Positions 16,753-24,455 of a stretch of DNA of 50,915 nucleotides are shown piece by piece (within the stretch, counting starts at the first letter, position 1; each line of letters opens with the position of its first letter). The stretch comes from CAYMSA01 sp964392965. GTDB taxonomy: Bacteria > Actinomycetota > Coriobacteriia > Anaerosomatales > Anaerosomataceae. The DNA lies in NCBI GenBank assembly GCA_964392965.1, contig CAYMSA010000004.1:1-50915 (forward strand). Direction: 5' to 3'. The notes beneath the pieces are model-generated. The model was given only the letters and a program-made list of their open reading frames with translations, did no database searches and was not told the DNA's origin. The position numbers and the translations under genes were made by a program.

Positions 16753-18084
16753 ATGGCGCGCGGATCTCATGAGGTCAGGCGTGACGACCGTCACAGCGCA
16801 TTGCTCATCGGTGTCGATCGTCCTCGTACCGACGGATGGACGCTTTCCGACGACCTTGCGGAGTTGAGTCGACTCGCGGATACCGCGGGACTCGACGTCG
16901 TGGGCACCGTGACACAGCGGCTTGAGCGACCTGATCCGAAGACGTTCATCGGTAGCGGCAAGGCCGCTGAGGCGCACGAACTCGCGACTGAGCTCGAGGC
17001 GATGACGGTCGTCGTGGACGATGAGTTGTCTCCGAGTCAGCAAGCGAACCTCGAGGCGCTGCTCGCTGGCGTGCGTGTCATCGACAGAACGCAGCTCATT
17101 CTGGATATCTTCGCGCGCCACGCCGTGAGCCATGAGGGTAAGCTGCAGGTCGAGCTTGCCCGGCTGGAGTATCTGCTGCCGCGACTGCGTGGAATGTGGG
17201 GCCACCTCGAAGCCGAGCGTCTTGGCGGCGGCCGCGGAGCGCGTTTCGGCGCTGGCGAGTCTCAGCTTGAGACTGACCGGCGGCTCACGCGTCGGAGAAT
17301 CGCGGACCTGAAACGGGAGCTCGTCGCGGTCGCGCGGGCACGTGAGACGCAGCGGCTGTCGCGCGGCGCCTCGGGAGTCTTCCGGATTGCGCTCGTCGGC
17401 TATACGAACGCAGGGAAGTCGACACTGCTCAACGCACTCACCGACGCAGGGGTTCTCGTGGAGGACCAACTCTTCGCGACACTGGATGCGACGACTCGTC
17501 GTCTGCGCCTTCCCGATGGTCGTAATGTCACACTCACCGACACCGTCGGTTTCATCAACAAGCTGCCGCACGGTCTTGTCGAAGCGTTCAAGTCGACGCT
17601 GGACGAAGTCCGTGAGGCAGACCTGCTTCTGCACGTGGTTGACGCGTCACATCCCAATGTACGGGCGCAGATCGCCGCAGTCCGGTCGGTGCTCGACGAG
17701 ATCGGTGCATCAGCCCATCCGCAACTCCTTGTGTATAACAAGGCGGGACTCATTGAGGAGGAGACACGACGCCGACTCGCCACGGTGCACGGCGCTGTGG
17801 TGATCGATGCCCGGGACGGTGAGGGTCTCGACGCTCTTCTGGACCGGATGATGGCAGTCGCCGCGCGTGCCGATCGACCCCTGAACGGAGTCATACCATA
17901 CGAGCGAGGCGACCTCGTCCAGATTGCGCATGAGCACGCGCATGTCCTGGAGGAGCGGCATACTCCCGAAGGTACCTATCTGATGGTGCTTGCGCCGCGC
18001 GCGATCGCCGGTCGACTCGCGCCGTTTCTGGTGGAAGCCGAAGATGGGGAAGACGCACAGAATCGCACCCAGACCGACGGGTAG
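16753..18084 (+). CDS. hflX: GTPase HflX
   Basis: A 443-residue ribosome-associated GTPase. Order: HflX N-terminal domain ('TFIGSGKAAEAHEL', 'IDRTQLILDIFARHA'), the Gly-rich linker 'LGGGRGARFGAGESQLETDRR', here noted by its residues GGGRG and GESQLE, then the G domain with Walker A GYTNAGKST (about 216-224) and 'DTVGFINKLPH'. HflX splits stalled or hibernating ribosomes under stress. ATG 16753 follows GAGGGGG. A much longer open frame from 16552 runs through dapL out of frame and is not real. Confidence 0.94.
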   Translation: MARGSHEVRRDDRHSALLIGVDRPRTDGWTLSDDLAELSRLADTAGLDVVGTVTQRLERPDPKTFIGSGKAAEAHELATELEAMTVVVDDELSPSQQANLEALLAGVRVIDRTQLILDIFARHAVSHEGKLQVELARLEYLLPRLRGMWGHLEAERLGGGRGARFGAGESQLETDRRLTRRRIADLKRELVAVARARETQRLSRGASGVFRIALVGYTNAGKSTLLNALTDAGVLVEDQLFATLDATTRRLRLPDGRNVTLTDTVGFINKLPHGLVEAFKSTLDEVREADLLLHVVDASHPNVRAQIAAVRSVLDEIGASAHPQLLVYNKAGLIEEETRRRLATVHGAVVIDARDGEGLDALLDRMMAVAARADRPLNGVIPYERGDLVQIAHEHAHVLEERHTPEGTYLMVLAPRAIAGRLAPFLVEAEDGEDAQNRTQTDG

Positions 18085-18090
18085 AACTCC

Positions 18091-18133
18091 GGAACCCGGA
18101 CCGAGCCGCAGGTTCCAGCGGGCGCAAGCGCCC
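18091..18133. terminator. Paired hairpins between convergent hflX and lexA
   Basis: Two adjacent inverted repeats: GGAACC (18091-18096) with GGTTCC (18111-18116), and GGGCGC-aa-GCGCCC (18120-18133). They sit between the converging ends of hflX and lexA and lack a T-run, so they are terminator-like on either strand but not classical intrinsic terminators. Confidence 0.5.
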
Positions 18134-18165
18134 CAGCCGAGGTCCGTCGTCGCGCGGGGTGTCGG

Positions 18166-18798
18166 TCAGACCCTCCTGAAGAGCGCGGTTACCTTGCCGA
18201 GCACCGCGAAGTCCTGACGGGAATCTGCGTAGATGGGTTCCATCGAGCTGTTCTCCGGCTGCAGCCTCACGCGAGTGCCTTCCAGGAAGAAGCGCTTGAC
18301 CGTGGCCTCGTCGTCAATCATGGCGACGATGATGTCGCCGTTGGTCGCACTGCTCTGCTGACGGACGACCACATAGTCACCATCAAGGATGCCGACCTCG
18401 ATCATGCTGTCGCCCTTGACCCGGAGGATGAAGGAGTCGTCGCCGGCGAATGAGACGGGGAGCGGCAGTGTAGCTTCGATGTTCTCTGCGGCGAGGATGG
18501 GCGACCCTGCCGCGACCTGCCCCACGAGCGGGACGACATGGACGCCCTCGTAGTCGATACCGCGGTCGTTGTCCCGATAATCCAGGACCTCCAGGGCGCG
18601 CGGTTTGGAGGGGTCGCGGCGAACGAACCCTTTGGCCTCAAGAGCCGCGAGATGCGAGTGGACTGTGGACGAGGATGACAGGCCGACCGCCTCGCCGATT
18701 TCGCGAACCGAGGGCGGGAAGCCCCTGCGGTGGATCTCCGCGCGTACAAAATCAAGAATCTGACGCTGCCGGTTGGTCAGCTCACGCTGATAGGCCAT
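18166..18798 (-). CDS. lexA: LexA repressor (SOS response)
   Basis: A 210-residue LexA. The N-terminal winged HTH covers 'REIGEAVGLSSSSTVHSHL'; the cleavage site is A97-G98 in 'VAAGSP'; the catalytic dyad is S131 ('KGDSMIEVG') and K168 ('ATVKRFF'). It represses SOS genes and self-cleaves when RecA is activated. GGGAGGG precedes the ATG at 18798; the open frame continuing upstream to 18918 runs through the operator region and is not coding. Two LexA boxes lie 62-107 bases upstream, so autoregulation is expected. Confidence 0.97.
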   Translation of the reverse strand: MAYQRELTNRQRQILDFVRAEIHRRGFPPSVREIGEAVGLSSSSTVHSHLAALEAKGFVRRDPSKPRALEVLDYRDNDRGIDYEGVHVVPLVGQVAAGSPILAAENIEATLPLPVSFAGDDSFILRVKGDSMIEVGILDGDYVVVRQQSSATNGDIIVAMIDDEATVKRFFLEGTRVRLQPENSSMEPIYADSRQDFAVLGKVTALFRRV

Positions 18799-18860
18799 GG
18801 CGATCCCTCCCTGCCGCTCGATCGTCCGACTCCCAGGGTACGACAACATGTATCGCAGCG

Positions 18861-18874
18861 CAAACATATGTTCG
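18861..18874. promoter_or_regulatory. LexA box, lexA-proximal
   Basis: CAAACATATGTTCG differs at one position from the perfect palindrome at 18891-18904 and from CGAAC-N4-GTTCG. The two boxes are exactly 30 bp apart start to start, about three helical turns, so they face the same side of the DNA. This one probably controls lexA itself. Confidence 0.85.
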
Positions 18875-18882
18875 CATCGCAC

Positions 18883-18911
18883 TTGTGAAGCGAACATATG
18901 TTCGATAGACT
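18883..18911 (+). promoter_or_regulatory. Promoter of the yneA-like gene with LexA box in the spacer
   Basis: TTGTGA (18883-18888) and TAGACT (18906-18911), spacer 17 bp, contain the perfect LexA box CGAACATATGTTCG at 18891-18904. The layout copies that of recA. A transcript would have a leader of about 95 nt before the ATG at 19015. Confidence 0.82.
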
Positions 18912-19014
18912 GATGCAAGCCTGATAGGCGGGCATTTGGCCGTGGACTGGACGCATCGGCGTGTCAGAGCAAGCCGGTACCCTTGCCAGGTGTGATGAGT
19001 GAGGGAGGAGCAGA

Positions 19015-19413
19015 ATGAGGCACTCGCGGAAGAACAACAGAACACACAGTGTGCTAACGACCCGAGCTGCATGGTCGGCCGCGCTGGTTGTGGCTATGGC
19101 GGTCCTCGTCGTGTGCGGGTGCATCGCGTCGGTCCTGAACGGTGGCGTTGCGCGACTTGACGATGACGAGCGGCTGATCTCGTGGAAGTCGGTCCGCGTC
19201 GCCGAGTACGTGACGTTGTGGGATCTTGCAGAGATGCACTCGGTGGACGGACTCGACGTCCGTGACACTGTGGCGCTCATCAGCACCCGGAATGCGCTGG
19301 AATCCACGACCATCTATGCGGGCCAGACGATTCTCGTGCCCACGGACTCTCGCGGGGGTAGTCTCGTGACGGATTCCCCTTCGACTGACGCAGAGAAGGT
19401 ATCCACACTCTAG
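19015..19413 (+). CDS. SOS-controlled membrane LysM protein, YneA/ChiZ-like putative division inhibitor
   Basis: A 132-residue protein with a basic N-terminus, one membrane helix (about residues 19-41) and an outside LysM-like domain (about 59-109; 'YVTLWDLAEMHS', 'TRNALESTTIYAGQTILVP'). This layout, the size and the position divergent from lexA match YneA of Bacillus and ChiZ/Rv2719c of Mycobacterium, which delay cell division during SOS. Sequence identity appears low, so function is inferred from architecture and context. ATG 19015 has GGGAGGAG upstream. A LexA box lies in its promoter. Confidence 0.78.
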   Translation: MRHSRKNNRTHSVLTTRAAWSAALVVAMAVLVVCGCIASVLNGGVARLDDDERLISWKSVRVAEYVTLWDLAEMHSVDGLDVRDTVALISTRNALESTTIYAGQTILVPTDSRGGSLVTDSPSTDAEKVSTL

Positions 19414-19551
19414 AGAGCTCACACGGCTCGTGCGATTCCCACACATCGCACGAGGAGGAGTTGCAGACACCCACAGGTATCGATTTTATGCATTGTTGTC
19501 CCATATCTTGTGTGCTAGTCTTGGCCGTAGTCATGATATGGGGGCACAACA
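19414..19551 (+). promoter_or_regulatory. nrdR upstream region: promoter with NrdR-box-like element
   Basis: TTGTTG (19493-19498) and TAGTCT (19516-19521) are 17 bp apart. The spacer contains CATATCTTGTGTG, whose right half matches the NrdR box end (ATATWTWGTGT) at 10 of 11 positions, while the left half is poor. Autoregulation by NrdR is therefore possible but weakly supported. Confidence 0.45.
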
Positions 19552-20007
19552 GTGAAATGCCCTTACTGCGGTCACAGTGAAACAAGGGTCGTGGACTCGA
19601 GGGACTCCGACGCGCAGGACGCCATCCGGCGCCGCCGCGAGTGCCTGGAGTGCTCACGTCGGTTCACGACGTATGAGCGACGCGAAGAGATGCCGCTCAT
19701 GGTCGTGAAGAAGGATGGTTCGACCGAGCCGTTCGACCGGGCCAAGCTCCTGAGAGGGCTTGTCACAGCGTGTGCGAAGAGGCCCGTCTCGGCCGTCGCT
19801 CTTGAGTCTCTTCTCGATGATATCGAGTCGGAACTGCACAACACCATGCAGTTCGAAGTAGCAGCAAAAGCGCTTGGCGACATGGTACTGAAGCGGCTTC
19901 TCGACATCGACAAGGTCGCCTATATTCGATTCGCGTCCGTGTACAAAGAATTCACCGACCTCGACGGGTTCACAGGCGAGCTGAAGCGCTTGAGTGAGCA
20001 CGCGTAG
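19552..20007 (+). CDS. nrdR: Transcriptional repressor NrdR
   Basis: A 151-residue regulator: N-terminal zinc ribbon (CPYC at 3-6 and 'ECLECSRRF'), then an ATP-cone domain starting near 'MPLMVVKKDGSTEPFDR'. It senses ATP/dATP and represses ribonucleotide reductase genes. GTG 19552 starts MKCPYCGH, as in the family. The stop overlaps the start of the next gene (TAGTG), indicating translational coupling. No ribonucleotide reductase gene is in this window. Confidence 0.96.
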   Translation: MKCPYCGHSETRVVDSRDSDAQDAIRRRRECLECSRRFTTYERREEMPLMVVKKDGSTEPFDRAKLLRGLVTACAKRPVSAVALESLLDDIESELHNTMQFEVAAKALGDMVLKRLLDIDKVAYIRFASVYKEFTDLDGFTGELKRLSEHA

Positions 20008-20300
20008 TGCGCATCGTCGAACCGGTCGGGCTGACGTTGAGGGGACTCCAGCCGGTGGAGATCAAGCTCTTCGTGCGTGAGGGTTGTCCGATGTGCCCTG
20101 TCGCCATCTCGGCGTGTGAAGTCGCGGGGAATCTGTCCGTATATGATCTCGACAACCCGGACGGCCGGGCCGAAGCCTTCGTATGGCGCGTTACATCCGC
20201 ACCGTCCGTGGTCGTGGTCGATTCGTCTGGTCGCGAACACGCTGCGTGGCACGGAGCCATGCCGGAGATGGGTGACCTGACCAGGTTAGTGGCGAACTGA
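20007..20300 (+). CDS. Thioredoxin/glutaredoxin-like protein with CPMC motif
   Basis: A 97-residue protein with a redox motif CPMC at residues 27-30 after 'IKLFVREG', and 'SAPSVVVVDSSG' in the place of the cis-Pro loop of thioredoxin folds. It overlaps nrdR upstream and dut downstream by single bases. A role as electron donor to ribonucleotide reductase, like NrdH, is plausible from the neighbours but not shown. Confidence 0.65.
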   Translation: MRIVEPVGLTLRGLQPVEIKLFVREGCPMCPVAISACEVAGNLSVYDLDNPDGRAEAFVWRVTSAPSVVVVDSSGREHAAWHGAMPEMGDLTRLVAN

Positions 20301-20740
20301 TGGACGGACTCACACTCCCGCTGCTCAGGCTGGATCCAGAGCTGCCTCTGCCCGGGTATGCGCATGCTGGTGATGCCGGCCTGGACCTCTTCGCCGCCGA
20401 GTCATGTCGGCTGCTGCCATTCGAACGTCGGCTCATAGGCACCGGCATTGCTATCGCGCTACCAGAAGGTTACGCCGGGTTCGTGCAGCCGCGCAGCGGT
20501 CTGGCGCTGAGAAGCGGACTGTCGTTCGTGAACACCCCTGGTCTCATCGACAGCCATTACCGGGGTGAGATCAAAGTGATCGCAGTGAACCTCGACCCAC
20601 AGACTCCTCTCGATATCCACCGAGGTGATCGCATTGCACAGCTCGTGGTGCAATGCGTCGCACGAGCGGAGGTACTCGAGGTTGCTGTACTCGACGAGAC
20701 CGGCAGGGGAGCGGCTGGATTCGGGAGTACTGGCCGATGA
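20300..20740 (+). CDS. dut: dUTP diphosphatase
   Basis: A 146-residue trimeric-type dUTPase with the conserved motifs 'AGDAGLDLFA', 'PRSGLALRSG', 'NTPGLIDSHYRGE', 'RIAQLVV' and the C-terminal P-loop-like 'GRGAAGFGSTGR'. It hydrolyses dUTP to dUMP, keeping uracil out of DNA. Its ATG overlaps the preceding TGA, so nrdR, the CPMC protein and dut form a deoxynucleotide-control operon. Confidence 0.95.
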   Translation: MDGLTLPLLRLDPELPLPGYAHAGDAGLDLFAAESCRLLPFERRLIGTGIAIALPEGYAGFVQPRSGLALRSGLSFVNTPGLIDSHYRGEIKVIAVNLDPQTPLDIHRGDRIAQLVVQCVARAEVLEVAVLDETGRGAAGFGSTGR

Positions 20741-20939
20741 ATGCAGGACGCCTCCGTGATCTCTTCGCCCCAACCTGGTGCCGCCTCTTGACCCGAGCAT
20801 GTGCGACGGGTTCCGGTCGCACGTGCGGGAGCTTCTCCGAGAGGGGGGATGCACGCAACGGCCGTCGCAGTTGACGGCAGGCATCGCGGCCGATGAGGCC
20901 ATCGCATCCAGACCCACTCTCAGGAGAGGAGTAGATCGC
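20741..20939 (+). other. Intergenic region upstream of the AzgA-type permease
   Basis: About 200 bases with no supported gene. Open frames crossing it have no ribosome-binding site. I looked for a purine riboswitch core and did not see one. AGAGGAG at 20925-20931 is the ribosome-binding site of the permease. Confidence 0.5.
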
Positions 20940-22361
20940 GTGGATAAGTACTTCAAGTTCGCCGAGCGTGGCACGAACATGCGCACTGAGATCATCGCCG
21001 GCATCACGACGTTCATGACGATGGCGTATATCATCTTCGTGAACCCGGGTATCCTGTCGGCAGCGGGCGTGCCGTTCGAGGGCGCCGCAACCGCGACGGC
21101 ACTCGGTGCCGCGCTCATGTGTATCGTCATGGGTCTCATCACAAACCGGCCTCTGGCACTTGCCTCGGGTATGGGCCTCAATGCTGTCATCACGTTCTCG
21201 GTGATCGGCTTCCAGCAATCGAACGTGCCCTGGCAGGTCGGCATGGCCGTCATCTTCGTCGAGGGCATCATCATCCTCTTGTTGGTTCTCTCGGGCCTTC
21301 GCGAGGCCATCATGAACGCCATCCCGACCAACCTTAAGCGCGCCATCGGTGTCGGTATCGGTCTGTTCATCGCACTCATCGGGCTTATCGAGGGTGGCGT
21401 CGTGGCACCAAACGCTTCCACGACGGTCGCGTTGGGAGACTTCAGCAAGCCGTACGTCTGGGTCACGCTCATCGGGCTGGTGGCCATCCTCGCGTTCATG
21501 GCCTTCAAGGTTAAGGGCGACATCCTTTGGGGCATCATCGTTGCGGCTGTCGCGGCGCTGATCCTCGGTGTGACCGACCTCCCGAATGCAATCGTCGCAA
21601 GCCCCGACTTCTCCACGTTCTTCGCGCCGTTCCAGCAGGTCAACGGCAGTCTTGCGTTGGGTCAGATATTCACACCGGCGCTGCTGTTCGCCGTGTTCGC
21701 CATCATGATGACCGACTTCTTCGACACCATGGGTACGGTCATCTCCGTGGGTGAGCAGGCCGGATTCGTGGATTCCGAGGGCAAAGTGCCCGGCATCAAG
21801 AACATCCTGCTCGTCGACTCGGCGGCTGCGGCGGTGGGTGGTCTCTTCGGCGCGAGTTCCATTACGACCTACATCGAGTCCGCATCTGGCGTGGCGGAGG
21901 GTGGTCGGACAGGTCTCACTGCTATCGTCACCGGTGTCCTGTTCGCTATCGCTGCTTTCTTCGCACCGGTCATCCAGATGATCGGTGGTGGCTACGCTAT
22001 CGACAATGCCGAGCGGTTCGGGTCCTTCGCCGGAATCGGCTTCACGGTGCCCGAGGGTGCCAGCTACACAGCGTTCCCGATCACTGCCGGTGCGCTCATA
22101 ATCGTAGGCTATCTGATGATGCGGACGGTCCGCGAGATACCATGGGACGACCTCGAGGAAGCGTTCCCCGCCTTCCTGACGATCATGGGTATCCCCCTGA
22201 CGTATAACATCAGCTGGGGCATCGGCCTTGGCTTCATCAGTTACGTGCTTCTGAAGGTCTTCAAGGGCAAGGCGAAGCAGGTTCACCCGCTCATGTGGGT
22301 GGTCTCGGTCGCTTTCATCATCGCCTTCCTGCAGACGCCCATCGCTGCGCTCTTCTCGTAG
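20940..22361 (+). CDS. NCS2 family purine permease, AzgA/PbuG type
   Basis: A 473-residue transporter with many hydrophobic helices. It starts 'MDKYFKFAERGTNMRTEIIAG' (first residue GTG-coded), with 'TTFMTMAYIIFVNP', 'GMGLNAVITF' and 'DFFDTMGT', typical of AzgA-like guanine/hypoxanthine/adenine:H+ symporters. GTG 20940 is chosen by AGAGGAG at 20925-20931 and by family start; the open frame to 20778 is an extension. The following uracil permease and the apt/hpt genes elsewhere suggest active nucleobase salvage. The exact substrate cannot be told. Confidence 0.85.
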   Translation: MDKYFKFAERGTNMRTEIIAGITTFMTMAYIIFVNPGILSAAGVPFEGAATATALGAALMCIVMGLITNRPLALASGMGLNAVITFSVIGFQQSNVPWQVGMAVIFVEGIIILLLVLSGLREAIMNAIPTNLKRAIGVGIGLFIALIGLIEGGVVAPNASTTVALGDFSKPYVWVTLIGLVAILAFMAFKVKGDILWGIIVAAVAALILGVTDLPNAIVASPDFSTFFAPFQQVNGSLALGQIFTPALLFAVFAIMMTDFFDTMGTVISVGEQAGFVDSEGKVPGIKNILLVDSAAAAVGGLFGASSITTYIESASGVAEGGRTGLTAIVTGVLFAIAAFFAPVIQMIGGGYAIDNAERFGSFAGIGFTVPEGASYTAFPITAGALIIVGYLMMRTVREIPWDDLEEAFPAFLTIMGIPLTYNISWGIGLGFISYVLLKVFKGKAKQVHPLMWVVSVAFIIAFLQTPIAALFS

Positions 22362-22392
22362 CGAAGCGCGGGTCTCAGTCCTATACACAAGA

Positions 22393-22420
22393 GCTGCCCC
22401 GGCCGGGTCACCGGGGCAGC
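22393..22420 (+). terminator. Hairpin between the two nucleobase permeases
   Basis: A perfect 10-bp stem GCTGCCCCGG / CCGGGGCAGC with an 8-nt loop, 31 bases after the azgA-like stop and 23 before uraA. There is no T-run, so it may be an mRNA-stabilising or partial termination hairpin that sets a lower uraA level. Confidence 0.5.
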
Positions 22421-22442
22421 CTGACGGCTGCGGAGAACACAA

Positions 22443-23789
22443 ATGGCACAACCTCGCGTCGTGCAGACCGACGAGACGCTACCGGTCAGTAGAGCGATAC
22501 CCCTGGCGTTGCAGCACCTCATGGCCATGTTCGGTGCCACGGTGCTGGTGCCGATTCTCACGGGGCTTGATCCCGGAGTGGGACTCATGACGTCGGGCCT
22601 CGGCACGATCATCTACCTCATCTGCACGAAGAACCGCATTCCGAGCTACCTCGGCTCGAGTTTCGCCTTCATTGCTCCGCTCATCGCGGTGGGTGGGGGA
22701 CCCGCGCTCATCGCGGCAGGGCAGGGGAACCTACCCGCTGCACTCGGCGGTCTGGTCGCCGCCGGCATCGTCTACATGATCGTGGCTGCGATCATCAAGG
22801 TTTTTGGAACGGGCTGGATCAACAAGCTGCTGCCGCCGGCACTCGTGGGTGCCGTGGTCATCGTCATCGGTCTCGGTCTTTCGGCGACGGCCGTCAAGAT
22901 GTGCCTGTATCCGGGCGCGAACCCGGCCAGCGGCATCAACATGACGTACCTCGCGGTTGCGGTCATCACACTCGTTGCGGCGATTGTGTTCTCGTCCTTC
23001 GCGAAAGGCTTTGCTAAGACGATTCCCGTGCTCCTCGGCGTCGCAGTGGGGTACGTTGTGTCGATACCGCTTGGACTGGTGGACTTCAAGCCGATATCGG
23101 AAGCCGGTTGGCTCGGTCTACCTAACATAACCCTTCCAACATTCGAACTGAACGCCATTCTGATCATCGCGCCGATCGCCATCGTGGTCATCGTCGAACA
23201 CATCGGCCATCTGCTCGTCATCAACGAGATCACGGGCAAGGATTTCACACCGATACTGCCACAGTCGTTGTTCGGCGACGGACTGGCGACGTCGATCTCG
23301 GGTCTTCTGGGAGGTACGCCGTCGACGACATACGCCGAGAACATCGGTGTCATGGCGGTCACCAGGGTCTACGCCACACAGCTCTTCTGGTATGCGGGCG
23401 CATTCGCGTTCCTGATCGGTGGATTCATTCCCAAGATGAGTGCCGTCATCAACTCGATCCCGACGCCCGTCATGGGCGGCATATCGCTCCTGCTGTTCGG
23501 TCTCATCGCCTCGAGCGGTCTCAGACTCCTGGTGAACAGTGGCATCGACTATACCCACAGCCGCAATCTGATCATGTCCTCGGTGGTGCTGGTCATCGGC
23601 ATCGGCATGGAGACGGGTGGCTACACCATCCCGCTCGGCAAGTACTCGGTACCGGGAATGGCGCTCGCGACGGTTGCCGGCATCGTCTTGAACCTGCTTC
23701 TGCCAAAGGAGTCAGAGGGCCTGGCTTTGGACTCACCGGACTTCAGTGCCGAGCGACAAGAGGAAGCCGTCGAGTCTCCGAATCGCTGA
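22443..23789 (+). CDS. uraA: Uracil/xanthine permease, UraA type
   Basis: A 448-residue NCS2 transporter: 'PLALQHLMAMFGATVLVP', 'RIPSYLGSSFAFIAPL', 'VVIVEHIGHLLV' and 'SISGLLGGTPSTTYAENIG', here key residues EHIGH and GGTPSTTY-ENIG, which are UraA-like. It imports uracil with protons. It follows the purine permease on the same strand after an 81-base gap containing a strong hairpin. Confidence 0.88.
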   Translation: MAQPRVVQTDETLPVSRAIPLALQHLMAMFGATVLVPILTGLDPGVGLMTSGLGTIIYLICTKNRIPSYLGSSFAFIAPLIAVGGGPALIAAGQGNLPAALGGLVAAGIVYMIVAAIIKVFGTGWINKLLPPALVGAVVIVIGLGLSATAVKMCLYPGANPASGINMTYLAVAVITLVAAIVFSSFAKGFAKTIPVLLGVAVGYVVSIPLGLVDFKPISEAGWLGLPNITLPTFELNAILIIAPIAIVVIVEHIGHLLVINEITGKDFTPILPQSLFGDGLATSISGLLGGTPSTTYAENIGVMAVTRVYATQLFWYAGAFAFLIGGFIPKMSAVINSIPTPVMGGISLLLFGLIASSGLRLLVNSGIDYTHSRNLIMSSVVLVIGIGMETGGYTIPLGKYSVPGMALATVAGIVLNLLLPKESEGLALDSPDFSAERQEEAVESPNR

Positions 23790-23812
23790 GTGCGGTCTGA
23801 CTCACGATGATT

Positions 23813-23870
23813 GTGGGTCCGTCATCATCAGTGCCAGGGACTGTAGTGGCGTTGATGACGACGGGCCCAC
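23813..23870 (+). terminator. Long stem-loop after uraA
   Basis: Left arm 23813-23830 (starts GTGGGTCC) pairs with right arm 23853-23870 (ends GGGCCCAC) over 18 positions, with two G-U pairs when read as + strand RNA. The loop contains a further GCCA/TGGC pairing, and flanking GATGA/TCATC can extend the base. No T-run follows. It is likely the end structure of the uraA transcript. Confidence 0.6.
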
Positions 23871-24030
23871 GTCGTTCATCAGAGTGCCGACACTGACAGA
23901 CTCACGCTCGGAGTGTCTGTGCAATGGCATCAGTTCTGTCCGGTGAGACTATATGGAACGCCCGATAATGTATCTTATGGTAAGTAGACTATAGAGCACA
24001 CTTCTGTGCATCGCGTGGGGCGGTGATGCT

Positions 24031-24050
24031 CCTCGCACGCCGATGCGAGG
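24031..24050 (-). terminator. Hairpin after the 24063-24437 gene
   Basis: CCTCGCA-cgccga-TGCGAGG, a perfect 7-bp stem 12 bases beyond the stop of the minus-strand hypothetical gene. No T-run. Probably ends the minus-strand operon. Confidence 0.4.
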
Positions 24051-24062
24051 GCTCCTTGCCCA

Positions 24063-24437
24063 CTATCGGGAGTGCTCGTCCGCGTCTGAATGCATGTCCT
24101 GGAGGTCATGGCGTACTGCGTCGTCCGGCGTGTCATGCCGTGAGAAGAACTGCTCTTCGAACTGCGCGCGCGTCATCGTCTCGAGGTCGTACTGGCGGTC
24201 GGCGGCGTAGGTGTGCGCGGAGCCTCCATCGGCGAACCGTGCCAGCACGTTCGCGACGCTATCATCGTCGAGGAAGAGCGCCTCGACGAGGTACTCCCCC
24301 TCTTCCTGGATGGCCAACGGCTCGGGAGACCGATAGAGGACGTCGTCACGCCACTCGAAGTCCACCGGGTCGGTGGTGTCGATGAAACGCACGCGAATCC
24401 GGTAGAAGTCAGCTGCGCTGCCGATGGTCTGGGACAC
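24063..24437 (-). CDS. Hypothetical protein, acidic, 124 residues
   Basis: I do not recognise the family. The protein starts MSQTIGSAADFYRIRVRF, is rich in Asp/Glu and His at the end ('DMHSDADEHSR'), has no membrane helix or Cys pair, and contains aromatic/acidic beta-like stretches ('EGEYLVEALFLDD'). Start is GTG at 24437 with GGGGG upstream. It is the last gene of a minus-strand run after paaK and an SH3b protein. Confidence 0.6.
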   Translation of the reverse strand: MSQTIGSAADFYRIRVRFIDTTDPVDFEWRDDVLYRSPEPLAIQEEGEYLVEALFLDDDSVANVLARFADGGSAHTYAADRQYDLETMTRAQFEEQFFSRHDTPDDAVRHDLQDMHSDADEHSR

Positions 24438-24455
24438 GCTCGCTCGACCCCCTGC

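Larger units (their letters stand above)
23790..24062. other. Convergent intergenic region with large hairpin, AT-rich island and repeats
   Basis: No gene is seen in these 273 bases, which separate converging uraA and the hypothetical gene at 24063. Contents: a long hairpin (23813-23870), an AT-rich stretch near 23945-23995 holding the direct repeat AGACTATA twice (23946-23953 and 23986-23993, exactly 40 bp apart), a small hairpin GCACA-CTTC-TGTGC (23996-24009), and a further hairpin at 24031-24050. Confidence 0.6.

Noticed and set aside
20741..20939. Possible purine riboswitch before the AzgA-type permease.
   Set aside because: I could not find the conserved loop and junction bases of the purine riboswitch, and no terminator hairpin with T-run is present.
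20571..22451. A 626-codon open frame on the minus strand opposite dut and the purine permease.
   Set aside because: It is antisense to clear genes, has a His/Arg/Asp-rich low-complexity composition typical of a GC-rich shadow frame, and has no ribosome-binding site.
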